DNA from: Aliivibrio sp. 1S175
Lineage (GTDB): Bacteria; Pseudomonadota; Gammaproteobacteria; Enterobacterales; Vibrionaceae
Length of the DNA stretch: 64,000 bases
Direction of reading: 5' to 3'
NCBI RefSeq assembly: GCF_001690985.1
Contig: NZ_MAJS01000046.1
Location: 248,001 to 312,000 of the forward strand
In this document: positions 54,661 to 63,452 of the stretch, one piece after another
Layout: the number at the start of each line of letters is the position of its first letter
Numbering within the stretch: position 1 is the stretch's first letter
Program-made: the position numbers and the translations under genes
Notes under the pieces: model-generated
The model's database searches: none
The model's input: only the letters and a program-made list of their open reading frames with translations
Told to the model about the DNA's origin: nothing

Positions 54661-55162
54661 ATATATTTCTTATATTTGTTTATATATCAGCACATCCAGA
54701 GAGACTCCTAGGTCGTTAACAGTAACGGCATCCAGAAAGGTATAACTTAATTCGATTGCAAACAACAAAAATATTACAATATTACAATATTATCAATTAC
54801 TTAACTAGGTGTTGATAAATAAGATTAGCTACAGTATTTGCTACAACCGTTAGAAAGTTACCTTCAAAAAAATTGGCAGAGGTTGCATTAAAATTTTCGA
54901 CGTATACATGGATTTATGGAGATAATAATATTAAGAGGATATCAACGACGGAAGTCTTACTATTTTCAAAGGTATTAACGAATGATGAAGGGTTATTCAA
55001 TAAAGAGCACGGGAATAAAAGCAATAAACGCATACACAAATTAAAAAAGCCCTCACTAGCGAGTAGTGAAGGCGATCATAGAAAGGTATTTAACTTTTTT
55101 GCGAAAAGGCGATTAGTTGATGCTACTTCACACTCCCTTTCAAACAGCCAACAATCAGGCCG
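54661..55162. other. Gene-free interval of 502 bp
   Basis: An open frame at 54873-55166 crosses the terminator of the opposite-strand gene and has no recognisable features, so I do not call it. An AATATTAC direct repeat lies near 54770-54795. Confidence 0.5.
55043..55073 (-). terminator. Terminator after the DUF3299 gene
   Basis: GCCCTCACTA / TAGTGAAGGC hairpin with one mismatch; the A-run at 55043-55048 is the U-tract on the minus strand. Confidence 0.82.
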
Positions 55163-55825
55163 TTAATATTTACTCACATAAGGCTCAACGATTGTATCTT
55201 CTAAGCTATATGCCATTTCAATTTGTTTCTGACCATCAACCAAATATAGGTCCTTTTCTTGTGACGTTAAGCGTAATGTTCCGGTAACGCTGACCGCTTC
55301 ATAAGGCGCTCCGACTGCAAACGGTGTCTTAGTTTTAACTAAGATAATTTGATTTGCATCGGGTACCCCTTCATGCGAACAAGCTCCAAACGTTGGCACT
55401 AACAAAAATTCTGAAACCAATCCATCTTCGTAAGTAAGTGCAAGCATATAACCAGCCATTTTAATTGTCTGATCAGCAAATAATCCATTCGTTGAACTCA
55501 TCGCTTGTTGGCGTTTTTCCATAATAACTAAACGCTGTTCAAAGAGATATTCGATATCAATACTATCTGCTACAAGGCTTTCTTTTGCATCATCAGCTAT
55601 TTTTAACCTAGCTTCAGACACTTTTTCTGGCGACTCTTTCTGCATCTCTATCACACGCGCAAGCACCGATAAATTATAAATTTGATCCTCTGTTAACGCT
55701 TTAAAAGGATCACTATAAGGTTCAACAACTCCTTGTAAATCTTTCCAAGTCACCGCGATAGGCGATGCCGCTTGTACAGCAGAAACGCTGCATAATAAAA
55801 ATAAACTTAATAATAATTTTTTCAT
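55163..55825 (-). CDS. Exported DUF3299-family protein
   Basis: A 220-residue protein with a signal peptide (cleavage near VQAA, residue 20). The C-terminal half matches the DUF3299 pattern: EFLLVPTFGACSHEGVPDANQIILVKT, with a cysteine and histidine that could bind metal, and YEAVSVTGTLRL. It starts 9 bp after the permease stop and is the third gene of an ATPase-permease-DUF3299 operon. The permease has a histidine-rich loop, which suggests the system handles or senses a metal, perhaps zinc. The function is not established. Confidence 0.83.
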   Translation of the reverse strand: MKKLLLSLFLLCSVSAVQAASPIAVTWKDLQGVVEPYSDPFKALTEDQIYNLSVLARVIEMQKESPEKVSEARLKIADDAKESLVADSIDIEYLFEQRLVIMEKRQQAMSSTNGLFADQTIKMAGYMLALTYEDGLVSEFLLVPTFGACSHEGVPDANQIILVKTKTPFAVGAPYEAVSVTGTLRLTSQEKDLYLVDGQKQIEMAYSLEDTIVEPYVSKY

Positions 55826-55834
55826 GTGGATACC

Positions 55835-57178
55835 TTAAAATTTAATACTCATACCATCAGATAATGACGTCTTGTAAATTAACAAACCAGGAATGATTGC
55901 AATGACAATTGCACTCACCTGAACACTTAACAGAATCAAACCATCATTTAAATTAAGCCCAGAAATGTCTAAATAAAATCCGAAGTGATTTGCAAGTGGT
56001 GCCTGTAATAAAAATAACAAACCGTATAGAAGAATGATGCCAAGTAAAATACCCGATAAACAAACGACTGCGGCTTCTCCTATAATTAGGGAGAAGATAT
56101 GAACTGGTCTTGCCCCCATTGAACGTAAAATGGCCATTTCACGACGTCGCTCATTAAGGCTCATTAAAATGATGCTTAACATGCCTAATAAGCCAACTAA
56201 CACAACAAACCCAGAAACAATATTTAAAGCAACTTCCGCTATTGAGAAAAATGCCCACAACTCTTGCAATGCAACTGTCGGGATAATTGCCGATAAAGGT
56301 TCTCCGTCATAGTTGTTCACATAATTTTGCATTCCTAATACAACATGTTTCGACTTAAGCCCAACGAAAACAGCATTGATATTCTCTGGTTTAATTTCCA
56401 TCAAACGTGCAACGCGTTGCTCTTGTGACTCATGGTGCTGATGTCCTTCATGCTCTGCATGTTCATGGTCACTTTCTGAGTGCTGTTCAGCACGAGTATC
56501 GATACTATTTTCTGAACTAAGTACACCAAAGTGGCCATCGCTATCAGCATGCATCGCTTCCATCGCTTCCAATGAAATAACTAGCGTTTGATCAATGGCG
56601 GTAAACGAAGGAGCAAGCACAGCACCAATATGGAAAGTTATGTTGTCATGATCGTGGCCTTCTATTTCACCGCCACCGTGTGTCATGATTATTTCATCAC
56701 CAACTTGGTACCCAAGCTTATTAGCGACATCAGAGCCAATGACAGCAGAAAACATATCATTTGAAATATTCCCCGACTGAACGACTAATGACTGTTTATT
56801 CGCATAGCTAAAATGCTCAAAGAAAGACAATTCAGTTCCTAATACGGTATAACCTTTGTGAGAATCACCCATCGAAATTGGCACCGCCCACTCAACAGCA
56901 GAAGATTTTCTAATATCTTCGAACGAATCGTATTTAATGGTGTTGGTTGTATTACCAATATGAAAAACGGTACTCAATAAAAGTGGCGAAGAAGCCCCTC
57001 TTGCACCAACAATTAAATCAGTGCCTGAAATGCTTTTCATAAAACTTATTTTTGTTTCATCTTTTAATGTCTGCACGCCTAGAATCAACGTAATGCTAAT
57101 GGCAATCGAAAACAGGGTGATTAAAAAAGTTAATTTACGATTGAATAAGCTTTTAAGCGCTAAAGAAAAGATAGCCAT
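55835..57178 (-). CDS. MacB/FtsX-like ABC permease with histidine-rich periplasmic insert
   Basis: A 447-residue permease with one N-terminal helix (about 15-35), a large periplasmic domain, and three C-terminal helices (about 310-340, 365-395, 415-440) separated by the FtsX-type RRREMAILRSMGARP motif. The periplasmic domain contains ten histidines in two clusters, residues 167-177 (THGGGEIEGHDHD) and 233-249 (HSESDHEHAEHEGHQHH). It is 2 bp from the ATPase gene. The layout matches MacB-like systems; zinc-regulated relatives are known in Pseudomonas, but I see no clear Zur box here. Confidence 0.87.
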   Translation of the reverse strand: MAIFSLALKSLFNRKLTFLITLFSIAISITLILGVQTLKDETKISFMKSISGTDLIVGARGASSPLLLSTVFHIGNTTNTIKYDSFEDIRKSSAVEWAVPISMGDSHKGYTVLGTELSFFEHFSYANKQSLVVQSGNISNDMFSAVIGSDVANKLGYQVGDEIIMTHGGGEIEGHDHDNITFHIGAVLAPSFTAIDQTLVISLEAMEAMHADSDGHFGVLSSENSIDTRAEQHSESDHEHAEHEGHQHHESQEQRVARLMEIKPENINAVFVGLKSKHVVLGMQNYVNNYDGEPLSAIIPTVALQELWAFFSIAEVALNIVSGFVVLVGLLGMLSIILMSLNERRREMAILRSMGARPVHIFSLIIGEAAVVCLSGILLGIILLYGLLFLLQAPLANHFGFYLDISGLNLNDGLILLSVQVSAIVIAIIPGLLIYKTSLSDGMSIKF

Positions 57179-57180
57179 AA

Positions 57181-57870
57181 TTACTTCTCCTGCTTAATCT
57201 GGTTAATGTCGGTTAAGTTAATGTGATTAAAAAAATGCTTTTTTAGGCTGGTATCATGACTGACAAATATCAGCGTAATATTTTCTTTCTCACATTCATT
57301 GAATAAAGTATTAATAAACGCATCTCGATGCCCTGAATCTAATGCTGATGTCGGCTCATCAGCAATGATAATTTCAGGTGAGCCTAACATCGCGCGAGCG
57401 GCTGCCACACGCTGTTGCTGACCAACACTTAACTCATTGACGCTACGCTGAAACAGCGCTTGATCGTTTAAACCTAAGGCCTTCAATAGACGTATAGCCT
57501 CAATATTCAAGTTTCCACTACGCTGTAATGCTTTTTGTTTTCTTATCGCAGAGAATGAACAAGGTAATATGATGTTATCAATGACGCTTAAGTAGGGAAT
57601 TAAATTAAATTGCTGGAAAATAAAACCGATATGATCGGCTCTAAAACTGTCCTTTTGACTCGGAGAAAGATCCCTTAAATTCTGCCCAAGGATATTAATA
57701 TCGCCTTTTTTCGGGCATAACACACCAGCAAATAAATTTAATAACGTACTTTTCCCACTGCCACTTGGACCTTCAATAAATAGATGCTGTCCAGCTTGAA
57801 TATTTAAACGAAGCCCTTCAATAACATAACTTTTTTCCCAATAAAAACAGAGGTTGTTAATTTCTATCAT
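57181..57870 (-). CDS. LolD/MacB-like ABC ATPase
   Basis: A 229-residue ATP-binding subunit. Walker A is GPSGSGKST, the Q-loop is IGFIFQQFNLIPYLSV, the signature is LSVGQQQRVAAARA (Val for the usual Gly) and Walker B is IIIADEPTSALD, with the H-loop IFVSHD. It is the first gene of the operon with the permease and DUF3299 gene. It probably powers mechanotransmission rather than classic transport, as in other MacB/LolCDE-type systems. Confidence 0.9.
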   Translation of the reverse strand: MIEINNLCFYWEKSYVIEGLRLNIQAGQHLFIEGPSGSGKSTLLNLFAGVLCPKKGDINILGQNLRDLSPSQKDSFRADHIGFIFQQFNLIPYLSVIDNIILPCSFSAIRKQKALQRSGNLNIEAIRLLKALGLNDQALFQRSVNELSVGQQQRVAAARAMLGSPEIIIADEPTSALDSGHRDAFINTLFNECEKENITLIFVSHDTSLKKHFFNHINLTDINQIKQEK

Positions 57871-58059
57871 TAATATCTACCTTAACGTTTTTTAGGTGTT
57901 TAAGAACGGCTTAATAAGTCGCGTTGTTAATCGCGTTTACATCTAATAGCAATTCCTTGATGTGGCAGATATTAAAGGTAAAATGCTAAAGCGTTAACTC
58001 TCTTAAAGAGGACGAAACCCTTCACAATCTAGCAACTATCATTTTTGTTTTTTATTAGA

Positions 58060-58176
58060 TTATTCTTCAATTACAATACGCAATCCTTCTTCTAAAAAAG
58101 CGCCTGCTAGCACAACAGAGTCTTCACCAATAACGATAGCGTTTACAAAGATATAAGGGATACCTGTAGATAATGT
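58060..58176 (-). pseudogene. C-terminal fragment of a thioredoxin-fold (DsbA-like) gene
   Basis: Minus-strand frame reads STGIPYIFVNAIVIGEDSVV and then LAGAFLEEGLRIVIEE before a stop, with a stop just upstream at 58177. The 'TGIPYIFVN' cis-proline pattern is that of DsbA/thioredoxin-like C-terminal halves. The rest of the gene is absent. Confidence 0.45.
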
Positions 58177-58226
58177 TTAGGCTATTCTATTGCTGAGTAC
58201 CCGTCACTATTTAAGGCTAAAATGGC

Positions 58227-58254
58227 GATGTATGAATGTATGAATGTATGAATA
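58227..58254. repeat. Tandem 8-bp repeat
   Basis: About three copies of ATGTATGA in non-coding sequence. Confidence 0.6.
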
Positions 58255-58309
58255 CTACAGAATGAACTTAAATATAAAACCAGTGTAAAGTAAGAGTTCT
58301 AGTGGCTAA

Positions 58310-58587
58310 GCGGTTCTTGCCATGCTTTCTAAGTCAGTTTGTGCCCGAAGCGCCCTAGAAACTATAAATTAATAGCCAATATTACGTAGTCACAACACTA
58401 CCGTTTCTAACTTACCTTGAGTAAGATTAGCTCGCTTCTTAGTGATTGGTCGCTGGTAATTAAATATCCAAAACTTACTACCGATTGGCTTTACTCGAAG
58501 TGCAAGACCATTACCATCACTTAAGTTATATTCTTAATCTTTTAGTTTAACTTGAGCTGCCGTTAAGAACTGTGCTTTTATAGCCAT
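58310..58587 (-). pseudogene. P4-type tyrosine integrase N-terminal relic
   Basis: From ATG at 58587 the minus strand reads MAIKAQFLTAAQVKLKD, a stop, then EYNLSDGNGLALRVKPIGSK and FWIFNYQRPITKKRANL: the DUF4102/arm-binding N terminus of P4-family integrases. An in-frame stop and later loss of frame show decay; the catalytic domain is absent. Such integrases use tRNA genes as attachment sites. Confidence 0.75.
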
Positions 58588-58710
58588 TTGAGCCTCTGAA
58601 GTAACCTCGAAAATACGTGATTGAAAAAAGGTTACGAACCGTGTTACTTCAAATCATAGATGTTACAAAACAGAAATAGACAAAAAGCAGCTAGATAATA
58701 GATTAGACAG

Positions 58711-58764
58711 GAATTACAGGCACAAAAAAGCCCACACTAGGTGGGCTCTTTCGTATAATGTGGT
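58711..58764. repeat. 54-bp dispersed repeat, copy B
   Basis: 47 of 54 positions identical to 34971-35024. Perfect hairpin AGCCCAC / GTGGGCT. On the minus strand it reads like a tRNA 3' terminus (GTAGCGACCA) followed by a terminator, directly beside the integrase relic. Confidence 0.7.
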
Positions 58765-58767
58765 CGC

Positions 58768-58800
58768 TACTGGACTCGATTGTATAACCTATCCATTTGA
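58768..58800. repeat. 33-bp direct repeat, arm 1
   Basis: Starts TACTGGACTC and contains AACCTAT; 27 of 33 positions match 59094-59126. The pair brackets 0.3 kb and may be decayed attachment or tRNA-end copies. Confidence 0.5.
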
Positions 58801-58898
58801 TTTGAAAATAATTATTTAAAGTAGACTTTAAAAGTGTTACTTAGATAAGTTTGTAGTTAATATTAGAAACATTAGTAACGCTACACTATAACTAATTC

Positions 58899-58936
58899 TA
58901 TGATTATGATTATGATTATGATTATGATTATGATTG
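58899..58936. repeat. Hexanucleotide microsatellite (ATGATT)n
   Basis: About six perfect tandem copies of ATGATT in non-coding DNA. Confidence 0.85.
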
Positions 58937-59093
58937 GAATTTATACCAGATCTTCATGATAATCAGCTTTCGGATATCACTTTTTCAATTAACTTTGAAA
59001 TCCCTTTCTGTACTTCAAGCATGCTTTTTGCTGTCATATAAGCTGGTATTGTTCCTACTTTATTTATATCATACCAAATAATATCTTAAGCCA

Positions 59094-59126
59094 TACTGGA
59101 CTCAACTATACAACCTATCAATTTAA
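59094..59126. repeat. 33-bp direct repeat, arm 2
   Basis: TACTGGACTC followed by a variant of the arm-1 sequence; same orientation as 58768-58800. Confidence 0.5.
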
Positions 59127-59285
59127 CTACTAACAAATTTAAATCCGCTATTGCTTAATTAGTTCACTATTACATGATACTTATATCATTAACTAAATAT
59201 TTTAATTCACTCAGATCTAACACTAGGTTTAACGTCAATAGAAATGAGTAAGTTGTACTTCCTAAGAAAGAAGTACAACCCGCAA

Positions 59286-61088
59286 CTATTTCCAACCAAT
59301 CGCAATATTTTTAAAGCGAATAATCTGATTTTCTTTACCACCAACAGTATGGCGGTAAGAATCAAAGTTAGTAGTAAAACTAACAGTATCTACAAGTTCA
59401 GGCTCGACAAGTTGATGCAATACGGTATTAAATTCTTCTCCGTTAAACTTGTTAGGATCCGTTCTAAAATACGTATTATCAGCTAGAACATAATCAATAT
59501 TACCCAACCCATTACCATCAAACGATATAGTTTGAATGGTTGGATGCCAAATCCCTTTACTCGTATATGATTTACCAATATCTAACCAACTTAAATCTTT
59601 ATGTGGTGGGTTGCTAAATTTAGCCGCAAAGCGTTTATATTTACTGGTTGAATAACGATGATCTGAGATGACATCCGTTCCGTTAACTAAGCTAATATTT
59701 GGCAAGAAAATTAAGTCATTATTAGTTGATGAATCCTTATCTAAAAACACATCATAAGCAATACAGGCTCCAGAAAGAGAGGTATCCGACATAGGGAATG
59801 GAACTTTCAAGCTAGAACCATTTTCTGCATCATTAACTGAACCTTGCCCTGCCATATACGTTACTTCAAGAGCTAGTTCTCCACCAAAATCAACAACAGC
59901 CATATTACTACGATTCGTATCATAATCAGAAGGTAAACCATTATTATCACCTATCTGCTTTTCAATACCATCAATAAGCGCCTGTCCAGTTAATCCCTTA
60001 AGTTTAGAAAGATCTAGATTTCTTGCTTGATTAAATCCTTTCTCAGTACAAGCATTTACTGGTGTGGGTTCAACTGGAACATCTGGCAATGTCACTACTT
60101 CATCATTCCAAGCAATAGCTAAATCTTTAATTTGAATAACTTGTTCTTGTAGGGCGCTATCTTGATCTGCACCGTGTTTATAATGACGGTAGAATTCAAA
60201 TAACGTTGTTAGTTTGTAATTATGAGTGTTATTTATTAAAATCCTATCACTAAACGACCCTGCTTTGGGTGTGATTTGTACTGTGTCGTGCAGAACGGAA
60301 ATTGACCCATTATCTAATGGCACCCCTGCAAAAAAATCATTCGTTTTAATATTTAATTGAACAATATTCCACGTTTGATTATTGGCTTTTAATGGCTTGC
60401 CAAGTTTTTGAAGCTGTTGATTAAATAGATCTTTATTTCCATCCATAAATCTTGTATTCACATAACCATAACGATCAGTAGATAGTTTATAAGTGAATCC
60501 ACTACCTTCTGCACTTGGCTTGTTTTCAACTAATGGGTCACCACTTGTAAAACCCCCTAAGAAAATATAATCCGGTGATTTAGAAGGACTACCAAAGCCA
60601 AGAGATGTACCTAATTTAAACTTATAAGACATTGATGCTTCTTTAACTAAACCATTTGGTAGTTCAATCAGAAAACTAAATCCATTAGTCACTGCATTAG
60701 AGCTTGATGGCACACCCACTACACCTTTGTCTATTCTAGTTTCAAGTACATATTTATCACCATTTTGAACTACATTTAAATTTGTTACATCCCATGCATG
60801 AGATGTTCCCATCCCCCACTTTGGTGTAATCTTAAACTGACCTGACTTCACGGTTAAGTTAGCATTGAGTTGATCCTCAATTCCTGAAACAAGATCGATT
60901 CCACTAAGGCCAGCAAGCTCTTCTAGGTTAGGTACTATTATATTTTTAAAATCACCAATAATTGGTTTGCTACTATCAATCGGAGGTAACGTTGGTATTT
61001 TTGGTTTATCTGAACTTTCATTACCGCAACCAGCTAGAGCAAGAGATATACCCATAGCTAAAATATATTTATTCTTATTACTGTTCAT
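59286..61088 (-). CDS. Lipoprotein with duplicated domain in the polysaccharide-lyase locus
   Basis: A 600-residue lipoprotein (lipobox LALAGC, Cys21). It has two related halves: each opens with a helix (LEELAGLSGIDLVSGIEDQL; LSKLKGLTGQALIDGIEKQI) and ends with a strand motif (IQIKDLAIAW; IRFKNIAIGW). In between are beta-rich sequences with tyrosine/histidine motifs (FEFYRHYKHG; FDSYRHTVGG), in the style of jelly-roll polysaccharide lyases or binding proteins. I cannot name a family. Its start overlaps the lyase gene by 11 bp, so the two are translationally coupled and probably act on the same polymer at the cell surface. Confidence 0.7.
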   Translation of the reverse strand: MNSNKNKYILAMGISLALAGCGNESSDKPKIPTLPPIDSSKPIIGDFKNIIVPNLEELAGLSGIDLVSGIEDQLNANLTVKSGQFKITPKWGMGTSHAWDVTNLNVVQNGDKYVLETRIDKGVVGVPSSSNAVTNGFSFLIELPNGLVKEASMSYKFKLGTSLGFGSPSKSPDYIFLGGFTSGDPLVENKPSAEGSGFTYKLSTDRYGYVNTRFMDGNKDLFNQQLQKLGKPLKANNQTWNIVQLNIKTNDFFAGVPLDNGSISVLHDTVQITPKAGSFSDRILINNTHNYKLTTLFEFYRHYKHGADQDSALQEQVIQIKDLAIAWNDEVVTLPDVPVEPTPVNACTEKGFNQARNLDLSKLKGLTGQALIDGIEKQIGDNNGLPSDYDTNRSNMAVVDFGGELALEVTYMAGQGSVNDAENGSSLKVPFPMSDTSLSGACIAYDVFLDKDSSTNNDLIFLPNISLVNGTDVISDHRYSTSKYKRFAAKFSNPPHKDLSWLDIGKSYTSKGIWHPTIQTISFDGNGLGNIDYVLADNTYFRTDPNKFNGEEFNTVLHQLVEPELVDTVSFTTNFDSYRHTVGGKENQIIRFKNIAIGWK

Positions 61089-63447
61089 TAGTTTTTCCCT
61101 TTAATGAAAAAGTATAGGTGTCGCCATATAAATCATTAAGATCAACAGTTAATTTTCTGTCATTTATATAAACGCGATCATGTACATCATCACTTATTAC
61201 AAATGATGTATTTAACACAAACTTTATTGGTTGCTGCGAGTGCATAGGATCTGAAACTGAAATTTTCATTTCATCTCCTTTTTTCTTTATCATAATAGAT
61301 AAAGGGGTCAACGCAGTAACCATACCCGCAGAACCTGGTTTCCAAAAATTAGCTGTTAATATATTTAATTTTTTATGATTAACGGCATGTGCAATTGCGT
61401 CATTTCGTATAATTTCAATTGCTGATGTCGAACCTTCTTTATTACTAGCGTTTGGAATAATCATATATTGATAACTATCATCGATCATTTCATGATTTAT
61501 AGATGCAGTCACAAAACAATTAGATAAGGATCCATAACCAGAACCAATATCAGACCAATTACCTTTGTTTTCTTTAATTTCAATTGTTGTGTTATTACTA
61601 CCTAATACAACATAAGAAATTGGATTAATTTGATTTGTAACTTTTATATCTAAATTTTTAAGTTCTCCTACAAAATTAGGATTGCTAATATAATTAACGT
61701 TATTTATTTCAATTTCAGATCCGCATTCTATTTTTCTATTTTCAATAATAGTCCTTGCATTACTGCTACTATTATTTTTAATATTAGACCCTAAGGCAAC
61801 AATTTCATCATCAAACATAAACCACGATTTTTTAGCTTTTAAAAGATCGCTATAGTTTGTAAAATCAAACCCCGCAACACCGTAACCTTCTAAAGAAGTA
61901 CCTCCTGACCATTCAATTAGAACTTGTCGTCCATCACGTTGCTCGCTTTTCTGGCCCGAGCAGTTCTCTCTTACCTCTTCAAGAACTGTTGTTCCGGCTA
62001 ATTGATAGGGGTCTACAACCGCAAAATAACCAGTATAGTGATCACGTTGACCATTATATAAATAGTTCATTCCATCAGATGTATACCACCCCTTTAAATT
62101 TTCACCATTAACGCATTCATAGTTACCGACACGGTTTGAGTGCATTGCAATCCCAAATGACCAAGTATCACGATGGTGTACAACCCTATCCATTGCTGGA
62201 AATTGATGATGTTCTTTGTGGCGATTCAACAATAAAACGCTATCATCATTCACTATGTTCTGTGCTAATTGATATGTATTAATTGAAGTGACAGAACCAA
62301 AATAATCAAGGAAAGTATCATTCAATATTTGAGTTTTAATTAAGGATTTTAGTTTATCTTTATCATTCTCTTTTGCTGATTCAACATACAATAACATTGA
62401 CTCAATAACAGAATGTCCGATCTTATGATTTTGTCCAGAAACCCTCGATATTGCACGACCGTTAACAAAATCCATCATACGCCCATCAATCATTAAAGGT
62501 GAAAATGAATTAAAAATAATAGGATAAATATTATAAAACTTATTAAAAAAAGACATATCGGTCTCTTCAATAGCCCCTAACATCATCCCTAACCCTTTAA
62601 TTAATTCATTTCCATACGTCCCCGTATATGGAATATCTTTGTGCTGTAAAAATGAATCATCGATATAAAAACCGTCACTATTATCAACGTAATCGATAAC
62701 AGGAATAATGGCAGCAATAGCAGCTTTAAATTCATTTTCATTATTCTCTAAAACACTACGAATTAATACAACTCGTGCATTATCAATTCTATTTGCTCCA
62801 GTTGTTTCAAAAGGTTTTGGACTACTTGAACTTCCAGCCCCCAGTCCTTCACTAAAATGTGTAGGGTTCGGAACAAAATATCGAGTGGCATTAATGTATT
62901 GCTTTAATAGTTCATTATTAACATTACTTCCCATTAACAATAAAATATCATTTATATTTTTAGGAATACCAACTTGCCAATTCCACCAATTACCAAACTC
63001 TTGTACATCAGTTTTGTAATATTGTTGATTTAATAATTCCAAACTTTCAATAATGATACTATTTAAATCAGCATTTCCTTTAAATTCCCCTCCAGGTAAA
63101 TTATATACACGAGCCATAGACAACAATCGTTGGTATGTTTTGTGTAATTGATTACCCAATTCATTATTAGGAACATCAAGACGTATATCTGACCACAAAC
63201 CAGTTCTAGATAAAGTGTGGTCTGCCAACCACACTTTAGTTTGAGAATTAAGCTTGTTAACTACTGTATGTAGCTCGTCATCAAACGGTAGTGATGAATC
63301 GCCAATAAAATAACTATTCCACTGTGTACGAAAATCAATAAATTGAATTTCAGATTTTAATGGTTCATTTTTTTCATCTGAACCACCACAACCGGTTAAC
63401 ACACCAACAATTAATGCGATGGTAGTATATTTAAACGATTTCATCAT
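61078..63447 (-). CDS. Polysaccharide lyase family 8 lipoprotein (chondroitin/hyaluronan/xanthan lyase type)
   Basis: A 789-residue lipoprotein (lipobox LTGC, Cys20) with the PL8 order: alpha/alpha toroid, central beta-sandwich domain, C-terminal beta domain. Catalytic residues can be placed from family spacing: Asn219 (TGANRID), His269 in SFLQHKDIPY and Tyr278 in TGTYGNEL, nine residues after the histidine. NWWNWQVGIPKN lines the cleft, and NYECVNGENLKGWYTSDGMN is the second-domain signature. It should cleave uronic-acid polysaccharides by beta-elimination; which polymer is not decided by sequence. It is 5 bp downstream of another PL8 gene. Confidence 0.9.
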   Translation of the reverse strand: MMKSFKYTTIALIVGVLTGCGGSDEKNEPLKSEIQFIDFRTQWNSYFIGDSSLPFDDELHTVVNKLNSQTKVWLADHTLSRTGLWSDIRLDVPNNELGNQLHKTYQRLLSMARVYNLPGGEFKGNADLNSIIIESLELLNQQYYKTDVQEFGNWWNWQVGIPKNINDILLLMGSNVNNELLKQYINATRYFVPNPTHFSEGLGAGSSSSPKPFETTGANRIDNARVVLIRSVLENNENEFKAAIAAIIPVIDYVDNSDGFYIDDSFLQHKDIPYTGTYGNELIKGLGMMLGAIEETDMSFFNKFYNIYPIIFNSFSPLMIDGRMMDFVNGRAISRVSGQNHKIGHSVIESMLLYVESAKENDKDKLKSLIKTQILNDTFLDYFGSVTSINTYQLAQNIVNDDSVLLLNRHKEHHQFPAMDRVVHHRDTWSFGIAMHSNRVGNYECVNGENLKGWYTSDGMNYLYNGQRDHYTGYFAVVDPYQLAGTTVLEEVRENCSGQKSEQRDGRQVLIEWSGGTSLEGYGVAGFDFTNYSDLLKAKKSWFMFDDEIVALGSNIKNNSSSNARTIIENRKIECGSEIEINNVNYISNPNFVGELKNLDIKVTNQINPISYVVLGSNNTTIEIKENKGNWSDIGSGYGSLSNCFVTASINHEMIDDSYQYMIIPNASNKEGSTSAIEIIRNDAIAHAVNHKKLNILTANFWKPGSAGMVTALTPLSIMIKKKGDEMKISVSDPMHSQQPIKFVLNTSFVISDDVHDRVYINDRKLTVDLNDLYGDTYTFSLKGKTNEQ

Positions 63448-63452
63448 TTATC

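Larger units (their letters stand above)
57871..59285. other. 1.4-kb gene-poor scar with integrase and repeat relics
   Basis: No intact gene. Contents in order: a thioredoxin-fold gene fragment, an (ATGTATGA) tandem, a P4-type integrase relic, copy B of a 54-bp repeat, one arm of a 33-bp direct repeat, an (ATGATT) microsatellite, a 37-codon gene-tail remnant on the minus strand (58973-59085), and the second arm of the 33-bp repeat (59094-59126). Together these look like the remains of a lost genomic island. Confidence 0.6.

Noticed and set aside
54873-55166. 97-codon open frame on the plus strand
   Set aside because: It spans the terminator of the opposite-strand DUF3299 gene and runs into its 3' end, shows no family motif and has no ribosome binding site.
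57871-58020. Zur box upstream of the MacB-like operon
   Set aside because: No palindrome close to the GTTATA-type Zur consensus is visible in the promoter region.
58764-58800. An intact tRNA gene at the 54-bp repeat
   Set aside because: Only the 3' terminus resembles a tRNA; no anticodon or D arm can be folded from the neighbouring bases.
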